This document shows, in pieces, positions 35,743-47,445 of a DNA stretch of 64,000 nucleotides. Under the pieces are notes generated by a model. That model was given only the letters and a program-made list of their open reading frames with translations. It had not been told where the DNA came from and ran no database searches. Within the stretch, counting starts at the first letter, position 1. Every line of letters begins with the position of its first letter. The position numbers and the translations under genes were made by a program. Source of the stretch: Dechloromonas sp. ZY10 (lineage in GTDB: Bacteria > Pseudomonadota > Gammaproteobacteria > Burkholderiales > Rhodocyclaceae); NCBI RefSeq assembly GCF_041378895.1, contig NZ_CP144212.1:62001-126000 (forward strand), given 5' to 3'.

Positions 35743-35779
35743 CCGTGGACAGGCTGAAGGCAGCCTGTCCACGGTCGAC
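35743..35779 (-). terminator. 14-bp perfect stem-loop plus a GGTCGAC half element
   Basis: CCGTGGACAGGCTG (35743-35756) and CAGCCTGTCCACGG (35761-35774) form a perfect stem with a 4-nt loop, in the spacer between the FAD/Fe-S oxidoreductase gene and the HIT gene. ACGGTCGAC (35771-35779) overlaps the right arm. There is only a short pyrimidine tail leftward, so termination is possible but not certain. Confidence 0.6.
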
Positions 35780-35797
35780 GCCAGTCAATGGCGAAAA

Positions 35798-38700
35798 TTA
35801 CAGCAGCACGCGCTCGATGCCGCCCTGGTTGGCCTTGCCGACATAATCGGCCATCCAGTTGTCGCCGAGCAGATGCTTGGCCATTTCGACCACGATGTAG
35901 TCGGCCTGGGTGCCGGCATCGTCGTCATAACGGCTCAGCCCCTGCAAGCAGGCCGGGCAGGAGGTCAGAATCTTGACTTCGCCGGAGAAACCGTCGGCAC
36001 GCAGCTTCTCGGCACCCTTCTCGATTTCCTGCTGCTTGCGGAATTTCACCTGCGTGGCGATATCCGGACGCGAGTAGGCGAAGGAGCCCGAGTCACCGCA
36101 GCAGCGGTCGTTGAGCGGCACCTCCTGGCCCATCAGCGCCTTGGTCACCGCCAGCGGGTTGTAGGCCTTCATCGGCGTGTGGCAAGGGTCGTGGTACATG
36201 TAGCGGGTGCCGCTGACGCCGTCGAGCTTGACACCCTTCTCCATCAGGTACTCGTGGATGTCGAGCAGGCGGCAGCCGGGGAAGATCTTCTCGAACTGGT
36301 ACTTCTGCAGCTGATCCATGCAGGTACCGCAGGAGACGATCACCGTCTTGATGTCGAGGTAGTTGAGCGTATTGGCAACGCGGTGGAAGAGCACGCGGTT
36401 GTCGGTGGTGATCTGCTGCCCCTTGTCCTCGTCGCCGGACGAGGTTTGCGGATAGCCGCAGCACAGGTAGCCCGGCGGCAGCACCGTGGTTGCGCCAACT
36501 TCGTAGAGCATGGCCTGGGTGGCCAGACCGACTTGCGAGAACAGGCGCTCGGAGCCGCAACCGGGGAAATAGAACACCGCATCGGAGTCGACCGTGGTTT
36601 TCTTCGGATTGCGGATCACCGGGATGACCTTGTCGTCTTCGATGTCGAGCAGGCCGCGCGAGGTGCGCTTGGGCAGGTTGCCCGGCATCGGCCGGTTCAT
36701 GAAGTGGATGATCTGGGTCTTGACCGTCGGCGCCCCAAGCGAGGCTGGCGGCGCCTTGCGCGACTCCTGGACCAGACCGATGGCCTTGGCCGCCTTGTGA
36801 GCGAGGCGCTGGGCCTTGAAGCCGAATTCCATCATCCCGGCGCGCATCAGCTTGATCGTCGCCGGGTCTTTGGCAGTGAGGAAGGCCATCGCCGCAGCCG
36901 TGCCGGGGCTGAAGCGCTTCTTGTCCTGCTTGCGCAGGAAGTTGCGCATCGCGACCGAAACGTCGCCGAAGTCGATATCGACCGGGCAGGGTTTGACGCA
37001 GCGGTGGCAGACCGTGCAATGGTCGGCGACGTCGTTGAATTCGTCGAAGTGCTTGAGCGAAATGCCGCGCCGGGTCTGTTCTTCATAGAGGAAGGCTTCG
37101 ACCAGCAGCGAGGTGGCGAGAATCTTGTTGCGCGGGCTGTAGAGCAGGTTGGCACGCGGTACGTGGGTCGAGCAGACCGGCTTGCACTTGCCGCAACGCA
37201 GGCAATTCTTGACCATCTCCGAGATGGTGCCGATCTCGGACTGCTCCATGATCAGCGACTCGGTACCGAGCAGGCTGAACGACGGCGTATAGGCGTTGCC
37301 CATGTCGCCGCCGGGCATCAGCTTGCCCTTGTTGAAGTGGCCTTCCGGATCAACTTTCTGCTTGTAGGCGCGGAAGGGACCGAGTTCTTCTTCCGACAGG
37401 AATTCGAGCTTGGTGATGCCGATCCCGTGCTCGCCGGAGATTACCCCGTCGAGGCCTCGGGCCAGATGCATGATGCGGTCCACGGCCTTGTGCGCCGTCT
37501 GCAGCATCTCGTAATTGTCGGAGTTGACCGGGATGTTGGTGTGCACGTTGCCGTCGCCGGCATGCATGTGCAGTGCGACGAAGACGCGGCCGCGCAGCAC
37601 TTCCTTGTGGATCGCCTCGACCCGTTCGAGGATTGGGCGATACAGCGTGCCGTCGAAAATCTTCGACAAGCGGGCCTTGAGTTCCTGCTTCCACGAGGTG
37701 CGTACGGAAAAATCCTGCAGGCGGTGGAAGAGGCGGGGATGGGCGGCCTTGTTGCTCAGTTCGCCGGCGACCACGCCGTATTCGGCGAATTGGGCTTCGG
37801 CCTCGGCCAGCGGCAGGTCGAGATTTTCCAGCAACCAGGACCAGCGGCGACGGACTGCGGCAACGTAGTCCAGAGCGGCTTGCCGGCGGTCGCCGATCAG
37901 CACCTGCTTGTCCACATTGGCGTCGCCTGCGTGCAGCGGCAGGTCGCCGGAGAGGAATTCGCTCAGCGCATCGCACAGCGCCAGCTTGTTCTGCGTCGAC
38001 AGCTCGATGTTGATCCGCTCAATCCCGTCGCAATATTCGCCCATGCGCGGCAGCGGAATCACCACGTCTTCATTAACCTTGAAGGCGTTGGTGTGACGCG
38101 AAATGGCGGCGGTGCGCGAGCGGTCGAGCCAGAATTTCTTGCGGGTTTCGGCGTCGACCGCGATAAAGCCTTCGGCGGCGCGCAGGTTGCACATGCGTAC
38201 CACTTCCGAAGCGGCTTTCATGACCGCATCTTCATCGTGACCGACGATGTCGCCGATCAGCACCATCTTCGGACGGCCGTGGCGCTTGGCCTTGGTCGCG
38301 TAACCGACGGCCTTCACATAACGTTCGTCGAGGTGCTCCAGGCCGGCCAGCTGGACGCCGGCCGCATGCCCGGCACCGCCCGGCTTGAAGTAGTCGGTAA
38401 TTTCGACGATCGCCGGCACTGCTTCGCGAACCTGGCCGAAGAACTCCAGACAGACAGTCCGCGCCACGGGCGGCATCTTGTGCAGCACCCAGCGTGCGGC
38501 AACGATGATGCCGTCGGTGCCTTCCTTCTGCACGCCCGGTACGCCGCCGAGGAACTTGTCAGTGACGTCCTTGCCCAGGCCGACCTTGCGGCAGGCCGCA
38601 CCCGGCATGGAGAGAATTTCTTCCTTGAGCAGCTTCTTGCCCGACGGGTCGAAGCGTTTCAAGCGGAATTCGACCTTCTCCTGCTCGTGGATCTTGCCGT

Positions 38701-39673
38701 AGTTGTGGTTGAGGCGTTCGACTTCCAGCCAGTTGCCGTCCGGGTCGACCATCTTCCACCAGGCCAGGTTGTCGAGCGCGGTGCCCCACAACACGGCCTT
38801 CTTGCCGCCGGCGTTCATCGCGATGTTGCCGCCGATGCACGAAGCCGAGGCCGAGGTCGGGTCGACCGCAAAGACGCGGCCGGCCAGCGAGGCGGCTTCG
38901 GAAACCCGGTCGGTGACGACGCCGGCGCCGGTGCGGATGGTGGCGTAAGCTTCCGTGTGGCCGGGGAGAACGATGTTCTCGACCGGGCTGATGTCGATCA
39001 GCTTTTCGGTGTTGATCACCGCCGAATAAGGCGTCAGCGGCACGGCGCCGCCGGTGTAGCCGGTGCCGCCGCCCCGCGGGATGATGGTCAGGCCGGCTTC
39101 GATACAGCCGCGCACGAGGTGGCCGATTTCCTCCTCGGTGTCCGGGTAGAGAACGACGAAGGGGTATTCGACGCGCCAGTCGGTGGCATCGGTGACGTGC
39201 GAGACGCGGGCCAGGCCGTCGAAGGCGATATTGTCGCGGCGGGTGTGCTTGCCCAGGGCCTTGAGTACCTTGCGGCGCAGGTCCAGGGTTTCGCCGAAGC
39301 GGGCGGCAAAACGGTCGACGGCAGCGTGGGCAGCGGCAATCAGTGGCTTGACCCGGGCGGCACGCACCGGATCCTCGCCTTCGCTGTCGGCGCGGCGCTT
39401 TTCAACCTCGCGCAGGCGGTGGCGCAAGGCATCAACCAACGCCTCGCGGCGCTCGCGGTTATCGAGCAGGTCGTCTTCCAGGTAGGGGTTGCGCTGAACC
39501 ACCCAGATGTCGCCGAGCACCTCGTAAAGCATGCGCGCCGAACGGCCGGTGACGCGCTCGCCGCGCAACTCGTCGAGGATCGCCCAATTTTCGGCGCCGA
39601 GCAGCCGGATGACGATCTCGCGATCAGAAAACGAAGTGTAGTTGTAGGGGATTTCGCGCAGGCGGGCAGTCAT
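35798..39673 (-). CDS. giant FAD-linked oxidase / Fe-S oxidoreductase fusion
   Basis: 1291 residues. An N-terminal region of about 150 residues (DUF3683-like: [16 protein letters not shown]) is followed by an FAD-binding domain ([34 protein letters not shown]), an FAD-oxidase C-terminal domain ([24 protein letters not shown]), two 4Fe-4S motifs ([11 protein letters not shown] and [12 protein letters not shown]) and two CCG motifs ([15 protein letters not shown]). This is the plan of D-lactate/2-hydroxyacid or 2-hydroxyglutarate-type dehydrogenases such as YdiJ. It probably oxidises a hydroxyacid and passes electrons to the quinone pool; the substrate is not determined. Confidence 0.93.
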   Translation of the reverse strand: MTARLREIPYNYTSFSDREIVIRLLGAENWAILDELRGERVTGRSARMLYEVLGDIWVVQRNPYLEDDLLDNRERREALVDALRHRLREVEKRRADSEGEDPVRAARVKPLIAAAHAAVDRFAARFGETLDLRRKVLKALGKHTRRDNIAFDGLARVSHVTDATDWRVEYPFVVLYPDTEEEIGHLVRGCIEAGLTIIPRGGGTGYTGGAVPLTPYSAVINTEKLIDISPVENIVLPGHTEAYATIRTGAGVVTDRVSEAASLAGRVFAVDPTSASASCIGGNIAMNAGGKKAVLWGTALDNLAWWKMVDPDGNWLEVERLNHNYGKIHEQEKVEFRLKRFDPSGKKLLKEEILSMPGAACRKVGLGKDVTDKFLGGVPGVQKEGTDGIIVAARWVLHKMPPVARTVCLEFFGQVREAVPAIVEITDYFKPGGAGHAAGVQLAGLEHLDERYVKAVGYATKAKRHGRPKMVLIGDIVGHDEDAVMKAASEVVRMCNLRAAEGFIAVDAETRKKFWLDRSRTAAISRHTNAFKVNEDVVIPLPRMGEYCDGIERINIELSTQNKLALCDALSEFLSGDLPLHAGDANVDKQVLIGDRRQAALDYVAAVRRRWSWLLENLDLPLAEAEAQFAEYGVVAGELSNKAAHPRLFHRLQDFSVRTSWKQELKARLSKIFDGTLYRPILERVEAIHKEVLRGRVFVALHMHAGDGNVHTNIPVNSDNYEMLQTAHKAVDRIMHLARGLDGVISGEHGIGITKLEFLSEEELGPFRAYKQKVDPEGHFNKGKLMPGGDMGNAYTPSFSLLGTESLIMEQSEIGTISEMVKNCLRCGKCKPVCSTHVPRANLLYSPRNKILATSLLVEAFLYEEQTRRGISLKHFDEFNDVADHCTVCHRCVKPCPVDIDFGDVSVAMRNFLRKQDKKRFSPGTAAAMAFLTAKDPATIKLMRAGMMEFGFKAQRLAHKAAKAIGLVQESRKAPPASLGAPTVKTQIIHFMNRPMPGNLPKRTSRGLLDIEDDKVIPVIRNPKKTTVDSDAVFYFPGCGSERLFSQVGLATQAMLYEVGATTVLPPGYLCCGYPQTSSGDEDKGQQITTDNRVLFHRVANTLNYLDIKTVIVSCGTCMDQLQKYQFEKIFPGCRLLDIHEYLMEKGVKLDGVSGTRYMYHDPCHTPMKAYNPLAVTKALMGQEVPLNDRCCGDSGSFAYSRPDIATQVKFRKQQEIEKGAEKLRADGFSGEVKILTSCPACLQGLSRYDDDAGTQADYIVVEMAKHLLGDNWMADYVGKANQGGIERVLL

Positions 39674-39773
39674 GGGAACAAGCCAGTGTCGGGCAAAGGG
39701 TGGATTTTAGCGTATTGCGGCGCAACAACGGCGGCGCATGGGGGCAAATAGACCCGCGCGGCCCGGCAAAGGT

Positions 39774-41078
39774 TCAGCCTGATAGTGCTTTTAACGCACC
39801 GAGGCCGGCACAAACGGCGATCACCGGCAGCACGCCGAGGCCGCGCCATAGCGCCAGCGCCGCGCCGAGCAGCACGGCGAGCGCCAATCCATCGAAGTGC
39901 CCGGCCGGCCACAGGGTTTCGCTGGCGAAATACAAGGCCAGATGTGCAATCACCCCGACCACCGCAGCGGTGATCGCGGTCAGCGGCGCCTGCAGCCGCC
40001 AGTCGCCACGGGTCGATTCAACCAGCGGCGCGCCGGCGAGGATGAAGATGAAGGACGGCAGGAAGGTGAAGGCGGTGGCGACCAGCCCGCCCAGCAAGGC
40101 GCCGGCCAGCACCTGCTCGCTACCCAGTGGCTGGCCGTTCCAGCCGGCGACAAAGCCGACAAAGGCCACCACCATGATCAGCGGTCCCGGCGTGGTCTCG
40201 CCCAGCGCCAGGCCGTCGATCATCTGGCTGCCGCTGAGCCAGCCGTAGTGGGCCACCGCCGCCTGCTGCACATAGGGCAGCACGGCATAGGCGCCGCCGA
40301 AAGTCAGCAGCGCCGCCTGGGTAAAGAAGCCCGCCAGTTGCGGCAACAGGTGATCGCAGCCAAAGGCTGCGGACAAACCCAGCATCCCGCATAGCCACAG
40401 GCCGCCGCCGATGGCGACGACCGCCAGCAGTCGGGAACGGCGAAAGCGGGTATGCGGCGCCTGCCAGGCATCGTCGATCAGCGCCGGCCGTGCGGGTTTT
40501 GCCATTTTTTCTGGTTGACCGTGGATATTGCCCAACCAGGCAGGGTGCCAGCGCCCCAGGCCCCAGCCGATGCCGGCAGCGGTCAGCAGCAAGAGCGGAA
40601 AAGGCAGGCGGCCGAGCGCCAGGGCGGCGAAGGACGCTGCGGCCAGCAGCCACAGTGCCGGATGCCGCAAGGTTTTGCCGCCGATCCGCCAGGCGGCGTG
40701 CAGGACGATCGCGGTGACCGCCGGGCGGATACCGTAAAACACGCCGCCGAGCAGCGCCGTATCGCCGTAAGCCAGATACAGCCAGCTCAGCGCCAGCAGC
40801 AGAAGCAGCGAGGGCAGGATGAAGAGCAGGCCGGCGACCACGCCGCCCAGGCTGCGGTGCATCAACCAGCCGAGGTAGGTGGCCAGTTGCTGGGCTTCGG
40901 GGCCGGGCAGCAACATGCAGTAATTCAGCGCATGGAGAAAACGCGCCTCCGAAATCCAGCGTTTTTCCTCGACCAGCACCCGGTGCATCAGCGCGATCTG
41001 GCCGGCGGGGCCGCCAAAGCTGATGCAGCCAAGCTTGAACCAGAAGCGCAGGGCTTCAGCAAAGGGAACCGGAGACAT
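39774..41078 (-). CDS. chrA: ChrA-family chromate transporter
   Basis: 434 residues in two homologous halves: FWFKLGCISFGGPAGQIALMHR at the start and AALLTFGGAYAVLPYVQ in the second half, with GLALGETTPGPLIMVVAFVGF. About ten membrane segments. ChrA proteins export chromate in characterised cases; chromosomal homologues may have other anions. A GGTTGACCGTGG copy lies inside the coding sequence (40513-40524). Confidence 0.92.
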   Translation of the reverse strand: MSPVPFAEALRFWFKLGCISFGGPAGQIALMHRVLVEEKRWISEARFLHALNYCMLLPGPEAQQLATYLGWLMHRSLGGVVAGLLFILPSLLLLLALSWLYLAYGDTALLGGVFYGIRPAVTAIVLHAAWRIGGKTLRHPALWLLAAASFAALALGRLPFPLLLLTAAGIGWGLGRWHPAWLGNIHGQPEKMAKPARPALIDDAWQAPHTRFRRSRLLAVVAIGGGLWLCGMLGLSAAFGCDHLLPQLAGFFTQAALLTFGGAYAVLPYVQQAAVAHYGWLSGSQMIDGLALGETTPGPLIMVVAFVGFVAGWNGQPLGSEQVLAGALLGGLVATAFTFLPSFIFILAGAPLVESTRGDWRLQAPLTAITAAVVGVIAHLALYFASETLWPAGHFDGLALAVLLGAALALWRGLGVLPVIAVCAGLGALKALSG

Positions 41079-41151
41079 GCGGGCTGATCGTCGCTACGGG
41101 TTACGGGGTAAAGGGTACGGGCGCTGCCGGGGAGTCTAGCTCAGCCAGCTG

Positions 41152-41565
41152 TCAGACGCTTTGCGCGATCAGCCAGTAGCGGGCGAACTTGCCCAGAGCC
41201 ATGCACAGCAGGCAGGGCAGCCAGTGCAGGCGCAGCCAGCCGGCGGCGACGCACAAGGCATCGCCGACCAGTGGCAACCATGAGAGCAGCAGCGCCGGGC
41301 TCCCCCAGCGGCTGACCCAGGTTTGCTGCGGCAAGGCCTGGCTGCGTTGCGGCAGCAGCCGGCCGCACCACCAGGACGTCATGCCGCCAGCCGTATTGCC
41401 GAGCGTGGCGAGCAGCAGGGCTGGCCAGAGCTGCTCGGGATAGTGCTGCAGATAGGCCCAGAGCAGGGCCTCTGAACCGCCGGGCAATACGGTCGACGCC
41501 AGAAAACTGGCAAAAACCAGCCCGCCCAGGCCGTATTCCGGGCCGATCTCCCAGCCGCCGATCAC
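41152..41565 (-). CDS. YqaA-family membrane protein
   Basis: 137 residues with four hydrophobic segments. [36 protein letters not shown] and [26 protein letters not shown] match the small YqaA group of the DedA-like (SNARE-associated) superfamily. Function unknown. Overlaps the chemoreceptor gene by 4 bp. Confidence 0.88.
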   Translation of the reverse strand: MIGGWEIGPEYGLGGLVFASFLASTVLPGGSEALLWAYLQHYPEQLWPALLLATLGNTAGGMTSWWCGRLLPQRSQALPQQTWVSRWGSPALLLSWLPLVGDALCVAAGWLRLHWLPCLLCMALGKFARYWLIAQSV

Positions 41566-43577
41566 GTACGCAGCGAACTGGCGCCTTGTTCCAGCGCCTG
41601 TGCCACGCTTTCAAGGGCGCGCACCTCGCCGAGCAGGGCATGGGCCTGGCGCGAATTGTCGTCGGCTGCCGCCGCCACCTGTTCGACGCTGTGGGCGATG
41701 GCCTGGCTGGTCGATTGCTGCTGCTGGATCGCGGTGGCGATTTCATGCGAGGCCTCGACCGAGCGCTGGCCGGCATCGGCAATCGCCTCCAGTGCGCCTT
41801 CGGCTGCCGCTGCCAGACGGGCCGCTTCGCGGGCCTGGTCGGCAATCTGCTTGGCAGCTTCGGCGGCGCGATGGGTTCCTGCCGAGGTGGCGGCAACCGT
41901 CTGCGCGATCTGGTTGGTGAACTGTGTCGACTTCTCCGCCAGCTTGCGCACTTCGTCGGCTACTACCGCAAAACCGCGTCCAGCCTCGCCGGCCCGCGCC
42001 GCTTCGATCGCGGCATTGAGCGCCAGCAGGTTGGTCTGGTCGGCGAGTTCGGAAATCGACCCGGCCATCCCGGCGATCTGTTCGGCGTTGCGTGCCAGTT
42101 CGTCCATCAAGGCTTCGGCGCTGGCAGTTTCGCTGGCGATCTTGCGCATTTCGGCTGATACGGCAGTGGCCGAAGCGCTGCCTTGGCGGGCGAGTTCCAG
42201 GGTTTCGCGGGTGGCTTCGGCCGAGTTGCGGGTCTGGTCGCCGGTATGGCCGATACTGGTGGTCAATTGCTCGACCGCAGCGGCCAGATCGCTGGCCGAA
42301 GAGGACTGGTTTTCGGCCGCGTGCGATACGTCGCGAGCCGCCTGCTCAAGCGACTTGGCCGATGCAAAGGCGTTGCGCGACGAGGCGGAAATGTCGCGGA
42401 TCAACTTGCCGATATGTTCGCGGGCGACATTCGCCTCGCTGGCGATGATCCCGATTTCGCAATCCGCCGCCGGAATCGGCTGCGAAAAGTCGCCGGCACC
42501 GAGGCGACGCATGCCTTCGACCACCGGCTGGACGCCGGCCAGGCCCCGGCTGACGGCAAACCAGCCGGCCAGCGCGCAGAGTACCGCGCCGAACAGGCAG
42601 GCGAGTCCGAGTTGCAGGCGCATTGCCGCCGCATTCTTGTTGTATTCGTCGAGCCAGGTACCGCCGACCACGGTCCAGCCCCAACTGGGCGAACGTTTGA
42701 AGACCACGATTTTTTCTCGTTCGCGGCCGCTGCCGTCGTCGTACGGGTAAATCAGCGTACCGTCGTCACGCTTGGCCATTTCGGCCACCAGCATCGGCAT
42801 CGGACCCTTGACCTCCTTGGCGCTCTGGCCTTCCAGCTTGGGGTGCAAGGTGAAGAAACTGTCTTCCTGGTTGGCTTCGATCTTGATTGCGAAGGGATAG
42901 CCGCTGTCGCCGAACTTCATCTTCTTCAGCGTTTCCTTGAGCCGCGCCATGTCTTCATTGACATCGCTGCGTACCGACCAGGCACCGAGCACCTTGCCCT
43001 GCGCATCGACGATCGGCAGGAAGGCGCTGACAAAGAACTTGCCGCTGCGCTGCACCACGCCCGACCACTCCTTGCCCTTGCGCACGGTTTCCGATTCGGG
43101 GGCATTGGCGGCAATCGGCTTGCCGACCATGCTCTTGCCTTCCTTGTCCTTGAGCAGGGTGGCAACCCGGACCATTTCGCCCTTGTCGTTGAACAGCAGT
43201 AGCGCCGGCTCGGCGATCAGGATCTGCTTCCACTGCTGCAACAGTTTTTCGTTGCCGTTGATCGCTTCGCCGCCGACGCGATAGACCGGAAAGCCGAAGG
43301 CATCCTGTTCGCCGTTGGCTTCAGCCGCCTTCAGCTTGTCGCCCAGCAGGGTCTTGAGGATGCCGAGGCGCTTGAGGCCGTGCGCCTCGTGCGAACGAAA
43401 GGTGACTTCGAGCAGGTCGACCACCGCCGAAACCTGGCCCTTGGCCGCTTCTTCGGCGCTCAGGCGCTCGGCCCGGCTGAAGGTGTACAAGGAAAAGACA
43501 GCGACTGCCGCAAAAGCCAGTACGCAGGCAAAAGTAAGAATAATGGCAACTCGATTGGCCAATTTCTGTGTTTTCAT
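41562..43577 (-). CDS. methyl-accepting chemotaxis protein with periplasmic Cache-type sensor
   Basis: 671 residues. One membrane span (about 10-32), a periplasmic region of about 290 residues ([30 protein letters not shown] are typical of sCache-type folds), a second span (about 325-350), a short HAMP-like stretch, and a signalling domain with the conserved tip [26 protein letters not shown]. The C-terminus lacks a CheR-binding pentapeptide. Ligand unknown. Divergent from ilvA. Confidence 0.95.
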   Translation of the reverse strand: MKTQKLANRVAIILTFACVLAFAAVAVFSLYTFSRAERLSAEEAAKGQVSAVVDLLEVTFRSHEAHGLKRLGILKTLLGDKLKAAEANGEQDAFGFPVYRVGGEAINGNEKLLQQWKQILIAEPALLLFNDKGEMVRVATLLKDKEGKSMVGKPIAANAPESETVRKGKEWSGVVQRSGKFFVSAFLPIVDAQGKVLGAWSVRSDVNEDMARLKETLKKMKFGDSGYPFAIKIEANQEDSFFTLHPKLEGQSAKEVKGPMPMLVAEMAKRDDGTLIYPYDDGSGREREKIVVFKRSPSWGWTVVGGTWLDEYNKNAAAMRLQLGLACLFGAVLCALAGWFAVSRGLAGVQPVVEGMRRLGAGDFSQPIPAADCEIGIIASEANVAREHIGKLIRDISASSRNAFASAKSLEQAARDVSHAAENQSSSASDLAAAVEQLTTSIGHTGDQTRNSAEATRETLELARQGSASATAVSAEMRKIASETASAEALMDELARNAEQIAGMAGSISELADQTNLLALNAAIEAARAGEAGRGFAVVADEVRKLAEKSTQFTNQIAQTVAATSAGTHRAAEAAKQIADQAREAARLAAAAEGALEAIADAGQRSVEASHEIATAIQQQQSTSQAIAHSVEQVAAAADDNSRQAHALLGEVRALESVAQALEQGASSLRT

Positions 43578-43708
43578 ATTTTTATCCCCCCGTAATCACG
43601 GAAGCGTCAATTCTGTGCCGATTTCCCCCCTTGAGCAATGGATGGCGCAGACAAAGCAGCGGCGAAACTGCTAGATTTCGTCCTTTGTCTTTCGCCCGCT
43701 CTCAGAAA

Positions 43709-45247
43709 ATGCACGCCGCTCCCGACTATCTCGAAAAAGTTCTCAACGCCCAGGTCTACGACGTTGCCATCGAAACGCCGCTGGAACTGGCCGGTAACCT
43801 GTCCGGGCGGGTGCATAACAAGATCTGGCTCAAGCGCGACGACCTGCAGCCGGTGTTCTCGTTCAAGCTGCGCGGTGCCTACAACAAGCTCGCCAGCCTC
43901 TCGGCTGAAAAGCTCAAGCGTGGGGTGATCTGCGCCTCGGCCGGCAACCATGCCCAGGGCGTGGCACTGTCGGCCAACAAGATCGGCTGCCGGGCGGTGA
44001 TCGTGATGCCGGAAACCACGCCGCAGATCAAGATCGACGCCGTCCGCCGCCGGGGCGGCGAAGTGGTGCTCGCCGGTTCGTCCTATGACGACGCCTACGC
44101 CAAGGCGCTGGAGCTGGAAAAGAGCGAGAAACTGACCTTCGTCCATCCTTTCGACGACCCGGAAGTGATCGCCGGCCAGGGCACGGTGGCGATGGAAATC
44201 CTGCGCCAGCACAAGCGCCAGGATGGGGCGATTCACGCCATCTTCTGCGCCATCGGCGGTGGCGGGCTGGCGGCCGGGGTCGCCGCCTACATCAAGCGCC
44301 TGCGTCCGGAAATCAAGGTGATCGGGGTTGAAACCTACGACGCCGATGCCATGCGCCAGTCGCTGGCTGCCGGCAAGCGCGTGCGCCTGGAGCAGGTCGG
44401 GCTGTTTGCCGACGGCACGGCAGTGAAAATGGTCGGCGAGGAAACCTTCCGCGTCTGCCAGCAATATCTTGACGAAGTCATTCTGGTCGATACTGACGCG
44501 ATCTGTGCCGCGATCAAGGACGTGTTCGAGGATACCCGCTCGATTCTCGAACCCTCGGGGGCGCTGGCCGTCGCCGGGGCCAAGGAATACGCCCGCCAGC
44601 ACAAGCTCAAGGACAAAAACCTGATCGCCGTGACCTCCGGCGCCAACATGAACTTCGACCGCCTGCGCTTCGTCGCCGAGCGCGCCGAGGTCGGTGAGCA
44701 GCGCGAGGCGGTGCTGGCGGTGACGCTGCCGGAGAAGCCCGGCGCCTACAAGAAATTCCTGTCGCTGATCGGGCATCGCAACATTACCGAGTTCAATTAC
44801 CGCTACCACACCGCCCGCGAAGCGCATGTCTTCGTCGGCCTCCAGGTCGCCGACCGCAAGGAGTCGATCAAGGTGGTCGACAGCCTGCAGAAGCACGGCT
44901 ATCCGACGCTTGACCTGACCGACGACGAAATCGCCAAGAACCACCTGCGCCACATGGTCGGTGGCCACGCACCGGCCGTCAGCGAAGGCGGCCTGCGCGA
45001 ACTGCTCTACCGCTTCGAGTTCCCGGAGCGTCCCGGCGCGCTGATGAATTTCCTGACCCAGATGAGCGCCGGCTGGAACATCAGCCTCTTCCATTACCGC
45101 AACCACGGCGCCGACTACGGCCGCGTGCTGGTCGGGATGCAGGTGCCGGAGGCTGAGATGGACGCCTTCCGCGCCTTCCTGCAGAAGCTTGGCTACGCGC
45201 ACTGGGACGAAACCGCGAATCCGGCTTACCGGCTGTTTCTTGGCTAA
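43709..45247 (+). CDS. ilvA: IlvA, biosynthetic threonine deaminase
   Basis: 512 residues from the ATG at 43709. PLP lysine in FSFKLRGAYNK, SAGNHAQGVALSA for phosphate binding, GGGGLAAG region, then two ACT-like regulatory domains (RPG/KPGAYKKFLSLIG and ERPGALMNFLTQM). This two-ACT form is the isoleucine-inhibited anabolic enzyme making 2-oxobutanoate. A frame to the left is open but carries no start signal. Confidence 0.97.
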   Translation: MHAAPDYLEKVLNAQVYDVAIETPLELAGNLSGRVHNKIWLKRDDLQPVFSFKLRGAYNKLASLSAEKLKRGVICASAGNHAQGVALSANKIGCRAVIVMPETTPQIKIDAVRRRGGEVVLAGSSYDDAYAKALELEKSEKLTFVHPFDDPEVIAGQGTVAMEILRQHKRQDGAIHAIFCAIGGGGLAAGVAAYIKRLRPEIKVIGVETYDADAMRQSLAAGKRVRLEQVGLFADGTAVKMVGEETFRVCQQYLDEVILVDTDAICAAIKDVFEDTRSILEPSGALAVAGAKEYARQHKLKDKNLIAVTSGANMNFDRLRFVAERAEVGEQREAVLAVTLPEKPGAYKKFLSLIGHRNITEFNYRYHTAREAHVFVGLQVADRKESIKVVDSLQKHGYPTLDLTDDEIAKNHLRHMVGGHAPAVSEGGLRELLYRFEFPERPGALMNFLTQMSAGWNISLFHYRNHGADYGRVLVGMQVPEAEMDAFRAFLQKLGYAHWDETANPAYRLFLG

Positions 45248-45340
45248 TTGCTGGCGGTTATAACCAACTGCCGATTCGGTCTTTCTTCCTGCTCGCCGCT
45301 TGCGTAGAGTCGGCGGCCACAACTCACGGAGACTCGTTTC

Positions 45341-46273
45341 ATGAATATCGCCAACAACGTCGCCGAACTGGTCGGCAATACCCCGCTGGTCAAGCTCAAC
45401 CGTCTCAGCGCCGACTGCGTTGCGACCGTGGTCGCCAAGCTGGAATTCTTCAATCCCGGCAGCAGCGTCAAGGATCGCATCGCCGCCGCGATGCTCGATG
45501 CCGCGCAGGCGGCTGGCAAGATCGGCCCGGACACTGTGGTTCTGGAGCCGACTTCGGGCAATACCGGGATCGGTCTGGCGATGGTCTGCGCCGCGCGCGG
45601 CATCAAGTGCGCCTTCACCATGCCCGAGACGATGAGCCGCGAGCGCAAGCTGCTGCTCAAGGCCTACGGCGCCGAGCTGATCCTGACCCCGGGCCCGGAA
45701 GGCATGGGCGGTGCGATTGCCAAGGCCAAGGCGCTGGCCGAATCCGACCCCAAATATTTTGTGCCGCAGCAGTTTGAAAACCCGGCCAACCCGGAAGTGC
45801 ACCGTAAAACTACCGCCGAGGAAATCTGGCGCGACACCGACGGTCAGGTCGACATCTTCGTTGCCGGCGTCGGCACTGGCGGCACCGTCACCGGCGTTGG
45901 CGAAACGCTGAAGGCGAAGAAACCCGGCGTGCAGGTGGTTGCGGTCGAACCCGACGCGTCGCCGGTACTCTCCGGCGGCCAGAAGGGGCCGCACCCGATT
46001 CAGGGCATCGGCGCCGGCTTCGTTCCCGGCGTGCTCAATACCGGCGTCTATGACGAAGTTGTCCGCGTCAAGAACGACGATGCTTTCGTCACCGCCCGCC
46101 GCATGGCCGCCGAGGAAGGCCTGCTGGTCGGCATCTCCTCCGGCGCTGCGACCTGGGCCGCGCTGCAACTGGCCAAGCGCCCCGAAAACGCCGGCAAGCT
46201 GATCGTGGTCGTGATCCCGTCCTGCGGCGAGCGCTACCTGTCGACCGCCTTGTTCCAGGACCTCGAAATCTGA
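45341..46273 (+). CDS. cysK: O-acetylserine sulfhydrylase
   Basis: 310 residues. [14 protein letters not shown] lysine in [10 protein letters not shown], substrate loop [22 protein letters not shown] and the C-terminal [12 protein letters not shown] match CysK more than CysM. It makes cysteine from O-acetylserine and sulfide. 93 bp after ilvA and 11 bp before patB, so cysK and patB probably form an operon. Confidence 0.95.
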   Translation: MNIANNVAELVGNTPLVKLNRLSADCVATVVAKLEFFNPGSSVKDRIAAAMLDAAQAAGKIGPDTVVLEPTSGNTGIGLAMVCAARGIKCAFTMPETMSRERKLLLKAYGAELILTPGPEGMGGAIAKAKALAESDPKYFVPQQFENPANPEVHRKTTAEEIWRDTDGQVDIFVAGVGTGGTVTGVGETLKAKKPGVQVVAVEPDASPVLSGGQKGPHPIQGIGAGFVPGVLNTGVYDEVVRVKNDDAFVTARRMAAEEGLLVGISSGAATWAALQLAKRPENAGKLIVVVIPSCGERYLSTALFQDLEI

Positions 46274-46284
46274 GCCTCGCCACC

Positions 46285-47445
46285 ATGTCTGCCAGCCCCT
46301 TCGATCAGCCCATCGATCGCCACGGCAGCGATTCGCTGAAGTGGGGCAAGTACGCAGGCCGCGACGTGCTGCCGTTGTGGGTGGCCGACATGGACTTTGC
46401 CGCGCCGCCGGCGGTGCTTGCCGCGCTGCAGCGGCGGATCGAGCATGGCGTCTTCGGCTACGGCGGCGCCACCCCGGCCCTGGTCGAGGCGGTGCAGGCG
46501 CATCTGCTGCGCGAATACGGCTGGGCGATCGAGCCCGACTGGCTGGTCTGGCTGCCCGGCCTGGTCAGCGCCCTCAACGTCGCCTGCCGTACGGTCGAGG
46601 GCGCGGTGCTCACCGCCGCCCCGGTCTATCCGCCCTTTTTGTCGGCCCCCAAACTGTCGGGGCGGCCGCTGCAATGGTTTGACCTTGGCTACGCGGAGGG
46701 CGGGAGCGGCAACGGCTGGCACTGGGACAAAAATGCCCGTGATGCGGCGTTGACCGTGGACACCGAGCTTTTCTTGCTCTGCCACCCGCACAACCCGGTC
46801 GGCCGCTGCTGGCACCGCGACGAATTGCTCGACTTGGCCGAATTCGCCATCGCCAACGACCTGATCGTCTGCTCCGACGAAATCCACTGCGGCCTGATCC
46901 TCGACCCCGATCAACGCCACATCCCGCTGGCCACGCTCGGCCCCGAAATCGCCCGGCGCACGATTACGCTGATGGCGCCGTCGAAAACCTTCAACATCCC
47001 CGGCCTCGGTGCCGCCTTCGCGGTGATCCCCGACGCCGCGCTGCGCCGCCGCTTCGTCCGCGCCGGGCAAGGCATCGTGCCGCACGTCAATGTCCTCGGC
47101 CTGGCCGCGACCGAAGCCGCCTACCGCGACTGCGATGACTGGCATGGCGAACTGATCGCCTACCTGCGCGGCAACCGCGATGCAGTGCAAGCCGCCGTCG
47201 CGGCGCTGCCCGGCGTGTCGATGCCGCCGGTCGAAGCCACCTATCTGGCCCTGGTCGACGTGCGCGAACTCGGCCTCAGGCAGCCGGCGCAGCATTTCGA
47301 ACAACACGGCCTCGGCCTCTCCGACGGCGCCGATTTCGGCGCGCCGGGCTGGCTGCGGCTCAACTTCGGCTGCCCGCGCAGTACGCTGGACCAAGCCCTG
47401 CGCCGCTTTGCCGCCGCCTGCGCCAGCCCGGAGCAATTGCCGTGA
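46285..47445 (+). CDS. patB: PatB/MalY-type C-S lyase aminotransferase
   Basis: 386 residues, aminotransferase class I fold. LPLWVADMDFAAPPAVL is the family N-terminus; HPHNPVGRCW, CSDEIHCGLI and the PLP lysine in APSKTFNIPGL follow in order. PatB/MalY enzymes act as cystathionine beta-lyases. Beside cysK, a role in sulfur amino acid interconversion is likely. The stop overlaps the next gene by 4 bp. Confidence 0.93.
   Translation: MSASPFDQPIDRHGSDSLKWGKYAGRDVLPLWVADMDFAAPPAVLAALQRRIEHGVFGYGGATPALVEAVQAHLLREYGWAIEPDWLVWLPGLVSALNVACRTVEGAVLTAAPVYPPFLSAPKLSGRPLQWFDLGYAEGGSGNGWHWDKNARDAALTVDTELFLLCHPHNPVGRCWHRDELLDLAEFAIANDLIVCSDEIHCGLILDPDQRHIPLATLGPEIARRTITLMAPSKTFNIPGLGAAFAVIPDAALRRRFVRAGQGIVPHVNVLGLAATEAAYRDCDDWHGELIAYLRGNRDAVQAAVAALPGVSMPPVEATYLALVDVRELGLRQPAQHFEQHGLGLSDGADFGAPGWLRLNFGCPRSTLDQALRRFAAACASPEQLP

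Noticed and set aside
35240-39751. 1503-residue open frame on the + strand
   Set aside because: It is the antisense of the FAD/Fe-S oxidoreductase, HIT gene and spacer. Its translation is rich in His, Gln, Val and Gly with no domain, while the opposite strand encodes all the family motifs.
43607-46168. 853-residue open frame on the - strand
   Set aside because: It runs antisense across ilvA and cysK, including their spacer. GC-rich codon bias leaves the opposite frame open by chance.
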